From positions 1-64,000 of the forward strand of contig JANQES010000063.1 in NCBI GenBank assembly GCA_028278205.1: DNA of 64,000 nucleotides, given 5' to 3'. The position numbers and the translations under genes were made by a program. The DNA is from Rhodothermales bacterium (GTDB lineage: Bacteria; Bacteroidota; Rhodothermia; Rhodothermales; Bin80). Below, one piece after another: positions 17,821-28,000 of this stretch (within the stretch, counting starts at the first letter, position 1; each line of letters begins with the position of its first letter). The notes beneath the pieces are model-generated. The model ran no database searches. It saw only the letters and a list, made by a program, of their open reading frames with translations, and had not been told where the DNA came from.

Positions 17821-19525
17821 GCCTGATTTGCGCATCGACCAGTGGGTGGCGGCCCAACTGGCGTGGGTACGGTGTTTCTCGCTGGCCGAGGCGCGTTTCT
17901 GGACGGAGCATCGACGGGCGATTGTGCGATGGCACCTGCGGTTGCTTCAGGCCGGCTTCGACGTTCCGCTGTTTCTGGTGATCGATCTGAGTTTTCTGAT
18001 CCAGCATCCGGCTCGCCCCCTGCGCTCCGAACGACCCGACACGCCTACCGCCGACCTGCCCGACGACGACCTCGACGCTTTTCATCAGGCCTATCGCCGG
18101 GCGTTGCGCCGCGTGCAGCAGGTGCTGCGGCAACCCGGCTTTCCGCGCATCCCCTTTAATCGCGCCGAAGAGATGGCCGTCGAGGCGATGCCGCATTTGC
18201 TCGTGACGTTCGTGTGTTTGCTGGAATGGGAAGATCTGGCCGCGCCGCTGCCGGGCCGCTGGGAGCCCGACTTCGCAGCGCTGGCCGGGCACTACGACAC
18301 CCAGATGAACGCGCCGGACACGATGCCGCATCCGGCCTTTTTCGAGGGCTATGCGCGGCGCTTCCAGGCGTTTTTCGAAGCCGTGGGCGAGGCGCAGGCG
18401 AAGCCGGCTCCGGCGGCGGTGGACGCGGCGGCGTTGCAAGCCGCTACGTGGCGCCGCGCCGTGGAGTCGCAATGGCTGCAGCAACACCGCGCAGGCGCCG
18501 ACTACAGCCACCGGCTCGACGATCAGTTCATCACCAAATATCTGGCGCAGGAGCCGCTGCCGCTGGCGAATGAGTTGTTGCAACACCTCGACGTGGTCTC
18601 CAACAAACAAGCCGTGCTCCACGCCCGGTCGCGGCGCTACACCGCCTTCGACGAGATCACCCGGTACGATCCCGCCATCGCGCCGAGCGAACTGATTTAT
18701 CTGGCCGATCCCAGGACGGAGCGGTATTTCTGGAGTAAGTGGGCCGAGGGATCGCTCAGCACGCTGGGCACGCGCACGCAAGAGGAAGAACCCGAAGAGG
18801 TGGAAGTCAATTTTTGCATCCCCGAAGCGCCGGAGATGGTGCTCTATGCCCTGGCCGAAGACGATCAGCCCTTCCTATCGTACGCCAAATATCTGACCTT
18901 GCTGGTGTGGCACGATTTCCTCTACCTCTACGTCGCCTCAGGAAGCAGCGAAGTCAACGATTTTGTCTTTCACCTGCTCATCAATGAGCCTGAACCTGCC
19001 ACGGGCGCCTGGACCGAACGCACCTACCACCTCGACATCGACCCCGACCTCGTCGACCGGGCGCAGCGCTACATGGTGCAGATGCCCTGGCGCGAGGTGA
19101 CTCGCGCGGGCGAGGACGCCGCGCCGCTCGACCTCTTCTACCGGCCCCGCCTCGCCGCCTACACCAACCCCCGCCTCACCGACGCCGACAACCTCGCGCC
19201 CGCCAAAGAATCGCCGGCCCGGCCCGACGGCTATTGGACCCTTTTCGTGCCTGAGAATTATGTATGGGAAGCCCAGACGTCGGCGCACGACCGCGCGCTC
19301 GAAATCGAGGAAGGACGGCTGGCGGCGTGGCTTCGTAAAAACCAGCGTGCCTATCAGCACGTTCTGGTCATCGGCTTCGGCACGCTGGCGCTCTACGCGG
19401 TGCAATATGGACGGCCCATCCGGCTGCGGCGCATCGGCAAGTCGCAGCCCGACCGGGCCGCGCAGGAACGCGAGATCCGCGCGTATCTGGTGCATCATTT
19501 TTTGAATCACGTGTTGTTGCCTTAG
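17783..19525 (+). CDS. Unrecognised 580-residue protein of the MoxR locus
   Basis: Not recognised. It is soluble, Ala/Arg/Glu-rich with many aromatics, and no membrane span is seen. Its first 13 residues (MTNPKSKIQNPNS) are encoded by a heptamer repeat arm; conserved-looking sequence begins at DLRIDQWVAAQLAWVRCFSL, so the original start may have been the TTG at 17828 and the ATG may have arrived with the repeat. A notable middle part is RAGADYSHRLDDQFITKYLA, and the C-terminal segment HVLVIGFGTLALYAVQYGRP is the only hydrophobic one. Position between MoxR 2 and another unknown protein suggests an accessory (bpX-like) subunit. Confidence 0.75.
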   Translation: MTNPKSKIQNPNSPDLRIDQWVAAQLAWVRCFSLAEARFWTEHRRAIVRWHLRLLQAGFDVPLFLVIDLSFLIQHPARPLRSERPDTPTADLPDDDLDAFHQAYRRALRRVQQVLRQPGFPRIPFNRAEEMAVEAMPHLLVTFVCLLEWEDLAAPLPGRWEPDFAALAGHYDTQMNAPDTMPHPAFFEGYARRFQAFFEAVGEAQAKPAPAAVDAAALQAATWRRAVESQWLQQHRAGADYSHRLDDQFITKYLAQEPLPLANELLQHLDVVSNKQAVLHARSRRYTAFDEITRYDPAIAPSELIYLADPRTERYFWSKWAEGSLSTLGTRTQEEEPEEVEVNFCIPEAPEMVLYALAEDDQPFLSYAKYLTLLVWHDFLYLYVASGSSEVNDFVFHLLINEPEPATGAWTERTYHLDIDPDLVDRAQRYMVQMPWREVTRAGEDAAPLDLFYRPRLAAYTNPRLTDADNLAPAKESPARPDGYWTLFVPENYVWEAQTSAHDRALEIEEGRLAAWLRKNQRAYQHVLVIGFGTLALYAVQYGRPIRLRRIGKSQPDRAAQEREIRAYLVHHFLNHVLLP

Positions 19526-19533
19526 GAGGAGGT

Positions 19534-19710
19534 CATTTAGCTCGCCTTTGGCTCGCTGTCATTGGCATGCTTCGCGTGCGTCAATTGCGCCTGCGGCGCG
19601 TCATTGATTGTCATGGGTTGAACGAGACAATAAATGACGGCGACCGAAGGGAGCCAATGACGTGAGCGAAGCGAACAAAATGCCAGGGAGCAAAGCGACC
19701 GTAATGACCC
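19534..19710. repeat. GTCATTG heptamer repeat with nested GC-rich inserts
   Basis: GTCATT/GTCATTGG units are interrupted by GC-rich inserts (TAGCTCGCCTTTGGCTCGCT and GTGAGCGAAGCGAACAAAATG). Inverted CCAATGAC/TAATGACC units follow. It fills most of the 239-base gap. The same family occurs at 43491 and 54904. Confidence 0.65.
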
Positions 19711-19764
19711 ACACCAACACCAGCTAAAAGCAAAACAACCCGGCCTTCCCCCGACACCCGAATC

Positions 19765-21828
19765 ATGCACAACCACCTGCTCAAATTCGACAGCATCAAC
19801 GGGCTGTTTGGTTTTTTGACCAGCGCGGCGTTGTCGTATGATGAGATCGTCGGGCTGGAGATCAAGGAGGTCGAGGGGGCGTATTGGCTGGCGGGGGAGC
19901 AGTTGCCCGAGCGGCTTCAATCGGCCGAGCCGGAGGCCGTCGCGCGGCTCAAGGCGCTGTGTTTCGATGCCTTCGACCTCGTGCCGGCAACCGACGACGA
20001 TCAGGTCACGCTGGCTGCGGGCGAAGTCTTCCGGGCCGATGAGCATGTCTTCTCGCTCCGCGAAAACGGCGCGGTCACGGCCCTGCCCCGGCTGACCGAA
20101 GACGAATATCTCTTTGCGCTGCGCGACGCCGGGCTGCTGCAAGAACTCGTGGCGTTTTTCTTCCGCCTCAACCACGTCGATCTGCGGGTGCTGGCGCTGC
20201 TGCCCGAAGATGCCTTTCCGTACCAATACCTCGTGTGGGTGCGCGGCTACGACAAAGGCGTGCCCATCCAGTTTACCCTGTCCGAGACGCGGGCCGGGCA
20301 GCGGTGGGCGCTCTTCCTCAAGCTCGACGACGCGCCCGAAGGACGACGCTGGTTCGCCGGGCAAAACTTCGCCGGGCCGAGGCCGGCGCCGGCGCCGGAT
20401 CTCGTGCCGGAGGCCGTCCGCGCCAACCCCCTGCTCGTCGTCCACGGCAACCTCAAATTCTACTTCGACGCCGATGCGTTCCGGCCCGTGCTCGACTTCG
20501 TCCACCTCGACGTAGACGCCGCGTTGATGGTGCGCACCAAGGCCCTGGGCATGGCCGAGGCGTTCGACGTGCCGGTGCGCCTGCGCAAAAAAACCGACGC
20601 AGACTGGCAACTGGGCCAACACCTGCACCGGCTCGATAAAAAAACCGAAGAACTCTCCTTCCAGCTCGAACGCCTCGCCAAGCTGCGCCGCAAGCTCGGC
20701 GAGGCCGAAGCCGGCATCGGGCGATACCTCTATCTCTATCTCTACGACGAAGACGACGAAGCCTTCCGCCGCCTCCTGCGCGAGCGGCCTTACCCCGAAA
20801 AAGCCGGCCTGTGCTATTACAAAACCAAAGTGCTCGGACGCGGCGACGCCTGGTTCCACGTGCTGGTGAGCCGCAAGCTTTTCCCCTATCATCAACAAGA
20901 CCGCGAGGCCGACGGCATTGCCTGGACTGCCTGGAACGTCAGCCGCGAATACCTTCCCCTGCCCTCGCATCAGCATTTCTACCTCCACCCCGAATGGTAC
21001 TTCGCGGGCGTGTGGATCTTCCTGCCGATGGCCTACGAGGTCGTCCCCTACCTCGAACTCGACGGCAAGCCCGACCACGTCCGAAGCCTCACGCGCGGCC
21101 TGCTCACCTACGACTACGACCTCGACTTCGATGATGACGAGGCGGTCGATGCCTTCGTCAAGGAACACGTTTTCATCCTCACGCCGCATCCGGATCGGGC
21201 CGAGGGGGCGCTCTGCACCACGGTTTTGGAGAAAAAGAACCTGCTGCCGCTGGTCGAATGCTTCACCTTCGTCAATGCCCACGTCGCCGGGGCCGAAGAC
21301 GCCCGGCATCAGGTGATCGACCGGGTGGGGCGGTGGGTCTATGAAGAACTCGACGGCCAGATGGGCGAACACCTCCACCCGCTCTTCGAGGGCATCAAAG
21401 ATATGGAGCATCAGGCCAACGTCGAGTTCACGCATTACCACTGGGAGCTATCGGACTTGCGCAGCAAGCTGGAAAAAAAGCTCGCCCGCGGCCACGCCAT
21501 CGACGCCGAGGTCAGGGCGCTCATCAAGACGTACAAAAACCGCGAGAAGGCCACGCGCTCGCTCGTGCGCGCCTTCAAACAGATGACGTTCGGGCGAATC
21601 GCCTCGGCGCAATGGGATCTGTGGCAGCACATCACCGACGTGCAGGCGCATCTGGCGCAACTCCAGCGGCTCGTCCACAAAGAAAGCCTCATCAAAGGGT
21701 GGTTCGAATGGCGGTTGAAGGCCCGGTTTAAACGCAGTGAACGGCGCATTCAACGGATGAACGACCGGCTCTCGCGGCTGGTGCGGCGGCTTCAGGAGGA
21801 CGAACGAACCTCGTGGTGGCGCCGATGA
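19765..21828 (+). CDS. Unrecognised 687-residue protein of the MoxR locus
   Basis: Not recognised. The N-terminal half is mixed alpha/beta (MHNHLLKFDSINGLFGFLTS at the start). A charged helical stretch near residue 295 (KKTEELSFQLERLAKLRRKL) could be coiled coil. Later come an aromatic-rich part (HQHFYLHPEWYFAGVWIFLP) and, in the last 170 residues, very basic helices with many Lys/Arg/Gln. There is no signal peptide or membrane span. The gene overlaps the next by four bases (ATGA at 21825), so it is translationally coupled to the small membrane protein downstream. It is probably a core subunit of the locus, judged by size and coupling. Confidence 0.75.
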   Translation: MHNHLLKFDSINGLFGFLTSAALSYDEIVGLEIKEVEGAYWLAGEQLPERLQSAEPEAVARLKALCFDAFDLVPATDDDQVTLAAGEVFRADEHVFSLRENGAVTALPRLTEDEYLFALRDAGLLQELVAFFFRLNHVDLRVLALLPEDAFPYQYLVWVRGYDKGVPIQFTLSETRAGQRWALFLKLDDAPEGRRWFAGQNFAGPRPAPAPDLVPEAVRANPLLVVHGNLKFYFDADAFRPVLDFVHLDVDAALMVRTKALGMAEAFDVPVRLRKKTDADWQLGQHLHRLDKKTEELSFQLERLAKLRRKLGEAEAGIGRYLYLYLYDEDDEAFRRLLRERPYPEKAGLCYYKTKVLGRGDAWFHVLVSRKLFPYHQQDREADGIAWTAWNVSREYLPLPSHQHFYLHPEWYFAGVWIFLPMAYEVVPYLELDGKPDHVRSLTRGLLTYDYDLDFDDDEAVDAFVKEHVFILTPHPDRAEGALCTTVLEKKNLLPLVECFTFVNAHVAGAEDARHQVIDRVGRWVYEELDGQMGEHLHPLFEGIKDMEHQANVEFTHYHWELSDLRSKLEKKLARGHAIDAEVRALIKTYKNREKATRSLVRAFKQMTFGRIASAQWDLWQHITDVQAHLAQLQRLVHKESLIKGWFEWRLKARFKRSERRIQRMNDRLSRLVRRLQEDERTSWWRR

Positions 21829-22616
21829 AACTCTCCACGCTGGTCAGACAAACCGCCAAAAAGCGCGGGGTTTTCGAGCAGGTCGTCCGCGCGATCGGCG
21901 CAGCGAAGCCGTTTGCCGATGAAGAAGAGCAGGCCGCGAATCTGGCCGAACAAAGCGATGAGACGCACCGCTTCAACACCGAAAAGCAAGTCGATCGGGC
22001 AGCGCAGTACGCCGGTCTGAAAACGCACTTCCGAGAAGCGCAGCAGGCTTTTCATACGAACGCCGAGCCCTACCGGCAAGACCTCCTCACGGCCACCCGG
22101 CAGATCCGCGCCGCCTCGCAAGACCGGATCCAGGCCTACCGGACGGCCTACCGCGAAGGCATCGTCGCCCTGGACGAGGGCGTGACTACGGCCACGGCGC
22201 TCTATGGCGAGTTTGCGCCGTACCTGCGCAACCGCCGCTGGCTGCGGAGCTACTGGGCGCGCATGACCGTCTTCGAGCGAATCGTGTGGATCCTCCTGCA
22301 CACCCTGGCGATCCTCGCGGCGATGGTCACGCTGGCCCTGGCGCCGTCCTGGTCGGCCTTCGTGCAGGACGACTTGCTGCCGCTCTGGGGCGCCCTGTGG
22401 CTCGTTTCGTTGATTCGATGGGGCACGCGTTGGGCGCTTGCGCGCGTTCTTCGCCGGCGAGACGAGACGCTCTTCGAGACCCTCCGCGCAAAGTATAAAG
22501 CGTTCGACATCACCCGGAAGCAAGACACCCTGGCCCGCTGCCTCCCCCCTCTCGCGCTCGACCTGAGCGTGCTGACGGCGCCGGTCCCGCCTGAGGAGGA
22601 GGAGGACGAGGAGTGA
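21825..22616 (+). CDS. Small two-TM membrane protein coupled to the upstream gene
   Basis: A 263-residue protein. The N-terminal 150 residues are charged and helical (likely coiled coil). Two membrane spans follow (about residues 153-175 and 183-200, IVWILLHTLAILAAMVTLAL and LLPLWGALWLVSLI), and the tail ends in an acidic run EEEEDEE. I chose the ATG at 21825, inside the ATGA overlap with the upstream stop; a GTG four codons earlier is also possible. The family is not recognised. The coupling suggests that it anchors the 687-residue protein to the inner membrane (inference). Confidence 0.75.
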   Translation: MKLSTLVRQTAKKRGVFEQVVRAIGAAKPFADEEEQAANLAEQSDETHRFNTEKQVDRAAQYAGLKTHFREAQQAFHTNAEPYRQDLLTATRQIRAASQDRIQAYRTAYREGIVALDEGVTTATALYGEFAPYLRNRRWLRSYWARMTVFERIVWILLHTLAILAAMVTLALAPSWSAFVQDDLLPLWGALWLVSLIRWGTRWALARVLRRRDETLFETLRAKYKAFDITRKQDTLARCLPPLALDLSVLTAPVPPEEEEDEE

Positions 22617-22692
22617 GGAGGCTTCAAGTTTCGACTCTCCCCCGAGAACGGCTCACAGGGGTAGGTTTTTGGCCTTGAGGCAGCAGGATAAG

Positions 22693-22820
22693 TTCCCCTC
22701 CTGGACAGGAGGGGACAGGGGTGGTCGATCACCTATGTTGCCGAAAATCGCAGCGTTTGGAGGTTTTTTCAAGGTTTTCAATCGACCACCCCTTAATCCC
22801 CTCCTGTCCAGGAGGGGAAT
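22693..22820. repeat. Long inverted repeat around CCCCTCCTGTCCAGGAGGGG
   Basis: Arms at 22693-22729 and 22781-22820 are inverted copies. Each contains the palindromic core CCCCTCCTGgACAGGAGGGG or its variant plus GGGGTGGTCGAT. The gap 22617-22942 (326 bases) holds this repeat and no supported gene; a frame that runs through it continues into the next CDS but looks non-coding. Confidence 0.75.
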
Positions 22821-22942
22821 TTGATGAATCTCTGCACGATTCCTGGTGGAGAACTTACCAACCCCCCTGCAACCGCATCCTGCCTTTCAGAGTAGGTAAA
22901 CCCTGGCTGCCCCGGCCACGCTTTCATCGAGATGGTTTGCGG

Positions 22943-24754
22943 ATGACGGATTCCGGCCTCACATACGGCGCATCTTCCAAACAACGCGGCCCGTTTTTTA
23001 CGCGGACGCGGCGAGGGCTGATCGTGGTCTTGCTGGCGGCGGCAGTGGGGGCCGTCGTCTTCTGGGATATCGTGATCCTGCCCCTCTATGCGGGAATACA
23101 CCTGCACGTGACGTTCGTGCCGTTGCTTGTGCTGGGGCTCTGCGCGACGGTGCTGTTCTGGCTCTTCGCCCGCATCAAAAAAAACACACGCGACCCGGTG
23201 CGCCGCAGCCCGGCAGGGTCGATGATGGGACTGGCCGGATTTATCGTCCTCAACCTCGGCGCCCTGCTGCTCTTCGGGCAAGGCTGGTCGTTTATCTCGG
23301 AAGAGGCGCGCTGGGCCGGCATCGCCTTGATCATGGTGAATGTCAACGGCGCGTGGTTGCTGTTTTACCTCTTCGGGATGCGATGGAACCGGACGCCGGG
23401 CGCGCGCCGCCGGATCCACGACGCCGTGGTGCAGAGTCTTCGCCGGGCGGAGGTGTGGCACGAACCGCCACCCTACCTCCAACGCAAAGAAGCCTCCGGA
23501 TGGCGCCACAGTTCGTCGGTCTACGCCCACGCGGTCTACTTCGAGTTTGCCCGCGCCTACGAGGCGGCGCTCGAACACCTGCAACACCACCTGACCCGGC
23601 TTCAAATCGACCAGTGGGGACGGCAACACGCCGAGACGACGATGCCCGACCCCGACGCCCTGCCGCGCGCCCTGGCGACGCCACTGGAACCGTGCCTCAA
23701 AGCCGGCAACGCGCTCGTCTTCTACCTCGGCTTCTTCGACGACGTCAACGGCCATCGGGGCTGGATGGCGCAGGAGATCGCCTGGCGGATGGTCAATGTG
23801 AAGCTGCTGCACGTTGCCGCGTGCCTGGCCGCCCTGCCGGAAGCCGCCAACCCGTCCGACACCCTCCATGCCGACATCGCGGATCTCAAAAGACTCTACC
23901 GGTTGTATCAACGTAAAAGGATCGCCGAAACCGGGGATGCGACCGGCAAGTCGCCCTTGCAAACCCTCCCCGGGCACCTCGGCCCGTGGCGGGCGGCGGC
24001 GCTGCAAAACAGGCTGTGCCGGCTCTTTTTGACGGGCCTCTACCACAACCGCCATCACGACGAAAACCTCGAACGATGGGCCGCGCTGTGGCAACGCCCG
24101 CTCGGCTACGCGGCGCCCAACGAGACCGAAGTCCCGGCGCCGAAACCGCCTGCCGGTTTGCCGGTCTTCTTCGACGAGGTGGCGCCTGTGTGGATCCGCG
24201 CGCGGGCGCTCCGCGCGCAAGGCGTACGGTTCGAGGCATGGCAGGCTGAACATTTCTTCCGCCACCTGGCGATGCAGGCCGGCCTCCCAGGCCCGTTGCC
24301 GTTCTTCCTCGATGCCCTGGCAGCGCTCGTGCGGGCGTCGCCCGCACCGGAGGAAGACCCGGCGCCGCTCGCCCGCATCGCTGTGCCGGGCTTCGACGCC
24401 GGCGGCCTGGACGACGACCTGACCAACCTGCTGATGGCCCTGCCCCAACTCGACGCCGAAGACATCCACGAGACCGACTTTCAGACCCTCTGGACGAACG
24501 CCACCGTGCTCTGGATGCTCGAAGATCTGGTCTTTTTCGAACGGACGCTTTCGAGTGTGCAGTTTAAAGACGTGTTGCAAGACAGGCTCTGGGAACGCGC
24601 GCATCCCCAGATTCGCACCCTCGCGCGCCGCCTGATGCAAACGCCCCGCAGCCGCCAGCGATGGCGCGAAAACCAGACACTCCTCGCCCGCAAAACCAAC
24701 GACCCCAACCTGACGCTCCGCCAAACCTGGGAACGGGTGCCGTTGGCGTCGTAG
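22943..24754 (+). CDS. Unrecognised membrane protein of the MoxR locus (603 residues)
   Basis: Four membrane spans lie in the first 150 residues (about 24-45, 49-71, 92-108 and 116-135). A soluble cytoplasmic part of about 450 residues follows, with Ala, Leu, Arg and His rich helices. No catalytic motif is recognised; notable stretches are SLRRAEVWHEPPPYLQRKEA and ALVFYLGFFDDVNGHRGWMA. I use the ATG at 22943 because the frame upstream passes through an inverted repeat. A transposon-like 230-base repeat follows before the giant propeller gene. It could be a membrane platform for the propeller or the ATPase (inference). Confidence 0.72.
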   Translation: MTDSGLTYGASSKQRGPFFTRTRRGLIVVLLAAAVGAVVFWDIVILPLYAGIHLHVTFVPLLVLGLCATVLFWLFARIKKNTRDPVRRSPAGSMMGLAGFIVLNLGALLLFGQGWSFISEEARWAGIALIMVNVNGAWLLFYLFGMRWNRTPGARRRIHDAVVQSLRRAEVWHEPPPYLQRKEASGWRHSSSVYAHAVYFEFARAYEAALEHLQHHLTRLQIDQWGRQHAETTMPDPDALPRALATPLEPCLKAGNALVFYLGFFDDVNGHRGWMAQEIAWRMVNVKLLHVAACLAALPEAANPSDTLHADIADLKRLYRLYQRKRIAETGDATGKSPLQTLPGHLGPWRAAALQNRLCRLFLTGLYHNRHHDENLERWAALWQRPLGYAAPNETEVPAPKPPAGLPVFFDEVAPVWIRARALRAQGVRFEAWQAEHFFRHLAMQAGLPGPLPFFLDALAALVRASPAPEEDPAPLARIAVPGFDAGGLDDDLTNLLMALPQLDAEDIHETDFQTLWTNATVLWMLEDLVFFERTLSSVQFKDVLQDRLWERAHPQIRTLARRLMQTPRSRQRWRENQTLLARKTNDPNLTLRQTWERVPLAS

Positions 24755-24821
24755 TGCGCTGTTGTATTGATTTGAACCGCTGATGTCTTGACGTGTCCAG
24801 CTTATATGATCTTTGATAAAC

Positions 24822-25052
24822 TACTTCGGTAATCGCCACCTGCGAGATTCCCCCTTCGAAGGGGGACAGGGTTCGGCAAACGCATGTGCAGCCGGACGCA
24901 GGGGGATGTTGGCGCGGCCTGAGAAGAGGTTTTCAAAAGGCCGCGCGAACATCCCCCGCCCCTCCTTCGTCGGGGCACCCCCTTCAAAGGGGGACTTTTC
25001 GGGGGTGCCCTTATCGAAATAATTTGTCAATCAACATAGAGGTGCCGGGCAC
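24822..25052. mobile_element. MITE-like element, copy A
   Basis: About 230 bases closely resembling 40561-40792. The ends are imperfect terminal inverted repeats: TACTTCGGTAATCGCC...TTCCCCCTTCGAAGGGGGA at the left against the reverse complement of CCCCCTTTGAAGGGGGACTT...TTATCGAAATAA at the right. The centre is a hairpin, GGGGGATGTTGGCGCGGCCT (24901-24920) with its near-perfect inverse to about 24957. No transposase is encoded; the short frames on both strands are by-products. With flanks it fills the gap 24755-25076 just before the giant gene. Confidence 0.65.
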
Positions 25053-25076
25053 ATAGTTGAGCTTTTTGAACATCGC

Positions 25077-28000
25077 ATGAGTAAGCACGACAAAGCCTCG
25101 TTGGACGCGCGGATCCGCGACGTCGTGGCGCGCCGGGCCCGGCATCAGGCCCGCGATGCCCATGACCGGACGCGCCCGCCCGAACCGGCGGCCTATCCCG
25201 CGCCGGTCCGGGTGTGGGAGTGGATCAACAGCCTGGCCTTTCGGGTGGTGCGGCGGCGCGTGCTGGCGCTGGGACTGATCGTGACGGGTGCGTTGCTCGT
25301 CTTGTGGATGTCGCTGACGCTGGGGCACTACGACGCCGTCGGCGAGATCCGCCTGCTCTCCGATTACAAAGCGCAGCCGATCACCGACATGGCCGTCGAT
25401 GATCGTTACGTGTATCTGGCGACGGACGGCAACGGCCTCCAACGCTACGACAAACAGACCTATCTCTGGAAAACCTTCACCGTCCCTCGTGCCGAAGAGA
25501 ATCCGTCGAACAGTCTGAGCGAGGTGGTGCATGATCCCATCAACCGTCGCCTCTGGCTTTTGAGTCAGGAAAAAAACATCTTCACCGTCCCCGACGGCTT
25601 GAGTTCGCGTGATTTTGAGACGGTGCTCAAGACCGGCACCACCTGGGAGTATTTCGATCTGGAAGCAGACCTCCGGCAGGCGTTTCTGGCCGATGACGGC
25701 GCTCGCCTCTACTTCGGCTCGGCGGGTCACGGCGCAGCGGCCTATCACATCCCCAGCCACACCTGGACGCCCTTCGAAGGCGCCTCAGACACCGTGCGGT
25801 TCCTGCTGCCGCGCGAGCAGACGGTGTGGGTGGCCGGCAACACCGGCGTCCATGCCTTCGACCGGATCGACGGCAGCCCTACCGCCGGTACCCTCAGCGG
25901 CGAAGACGTCCGGCACTTCGCCCTGGGCGACAGCCTGCACACCGCCGTCAACGCCAAAGACGCCGTTTTTGCGCGGATCGACACGGGGTGGACGGCGCCG
26001 TTTGGCGGCGGGCAGGGGCTTCGGGGGATCGATGCAGCGAGCGTCACCCGCGCGCTGATGACGCCGGAGCACCACCTCATCGTGGCTGCCGAAGGCCGGG
26101 GGCTGGCGCGCTACGACACCACCCGTCACCGCTGGCACACGCTGGCCGAAACCGGCGAGCGCTACCGCCAACTGGCCGTCCTCAACGGCCAGCTCCTCGT
26201 CGCAGCAGATAGCGGGTTGCGGGTGCTTGAATACGAGGATCGTTTTGCCGAAAGCCGACGGCTCAACGGCACGCAACGGGTGAGGCTCCAGCATAAAAAC
26301 GACACGCAGCTTTTTTATTCGACCGAAGACCAGGCGTTGTGGAAGTACGCCGGGCTGCAAAACCGGCAACTGATCGATGCGCCGGCGGCGCTTGGCCCGC
26401 CGGGGGCCGTGCGCAACGTGCTGGCAGCGCGGCGCCAGGGCCGCCCCGGCTTCTGGATCGCCACGGCCAACGAGGGGCTGCTGCGCTACGATAGCGACCT
26501 ACGCCGGCTCGAACAGGGCGCCTACAGTTTCATCGACGGGCGAACCCAACCCATCGACCAGCTTTTCCAAAACGGCAGCGGGCTGATGGCGCGCATCGGG
26601 CGGCTGATCTTTTATTACACGGGCGGCAGTTCGTGGGCACTGAGCCCGGGCCGCCTCGGCACCAAACACGTCATACCCGTCGCGGCGGCGCGGTTTTACT
26701 TCCTTAAAAACGATGGCTCTCTGGAGGCTACCAACGCCTCGGAAACCTACTTCAACGGGCAAACCGAACCGCTCCTGACCACGGCGCCACCGGCCATCGA
26801 GGGACAACCTGACCGGCCACCGCCCCCGATGCCGGGCGAAGTGGACCGGGTCTCCGGAATGGTCTATATGGCGCTGCCCGGCGAAGCCGTCTGGGCCTAT
26901 CGACAGGACCGGCAGCAGTGGCAACGCCTCGTCGTGGGCGTCCCGGCGGATCTCCAGAATATGCACTGGACCGACGAGCGCTGGAGCCTCGTCACGCACG
27001 CGGGCCGCCTTTACATAGCCGACGACACGGCGCGGGCCGCCGACGGCTCGGCGCGCGTGGCCAGCGTGCCCGCCTTCCGGCCCGATCCCCTGCCTGGACC
27101 GCTTCACCGCGTCGCCGATGCCACGGCGCTGTTCAACAACGCGCAGGTGCTGATGGCCTGGCCGGATCGGCTGGCGCGCTACAACCCCGGCACGGGGCGC
27201 TGGCGCGTTAACCCCCTCCGCCTGCCTGCCGCCGACACCTTCGAACAACTCACCGTGTGGCAGCGGGATCTCTACGCCCGCACCGCCGCCAACCACCTGT
27301 GGGTCCGCCAGGGTGGCCAAAACGCGCCGGGCGACCAGTGGACTCCGGTCAGCTTCTCCGATTCGGCCATCGCGCAACTCGACTTCGGCCAGAACAACAT
27401 CTGGTATCGCTTCGACGACAACTCTGCCGGACGCTTCGCGGCGACCCATACGCACGCTGCCCCTGAAGACACCGAGCGCTTTTTTACCGGATCGTTCCCC
27501 GGCCTGGAACGTGCCACCCATCTGATCAATGAAGATGAACGCTACGTCTGGGTGCTCAGCAACGACGCCGTCGGGCGGTACGACACCCGGTGGCATCACT
27601 GGCACCACAAAGCGTTTCAATTCGCCGCCCTTCCCGGCGAGGCCGTCCGGCAGGCGCACTTCGCAGATCGATGGTTGTACGTGATCACCAACCGCCGCCT
27701 GATCCGGTTCATGATGGCCGGAGACCGCATCGATTTTCAAACAAAGTCGTTCACGGGCAAGACGCCGATGCTCTTTGTGCCCTACGGCCAGACCCTGCGC
27801 CTCTGGCTCAAAAACGGAGATCAGATCGAACAAGTCGATGCCGCGCTGGCCTGGCAGCAAGCGCCCGGACCGGTCTTCCAAGGCGGGCGCTTTGCGGGCG
27901 ACCTGAACCAGCTCGTCGATGCGCGTGCGCGGGGGGAGGGGCTGTGGGTGATAGACCGGGCCGGCCACATCGGTCTCTACAATCCGCGGGCGCATGCCTG

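Noticed and set aside
24813..25030. Short frames on both strands in the repeat before the giant gene (and at 40552-40766)
   Set aside because: They translate the inverted-repeat element; similar peptides on both strands come from the symmetry, not from selection.
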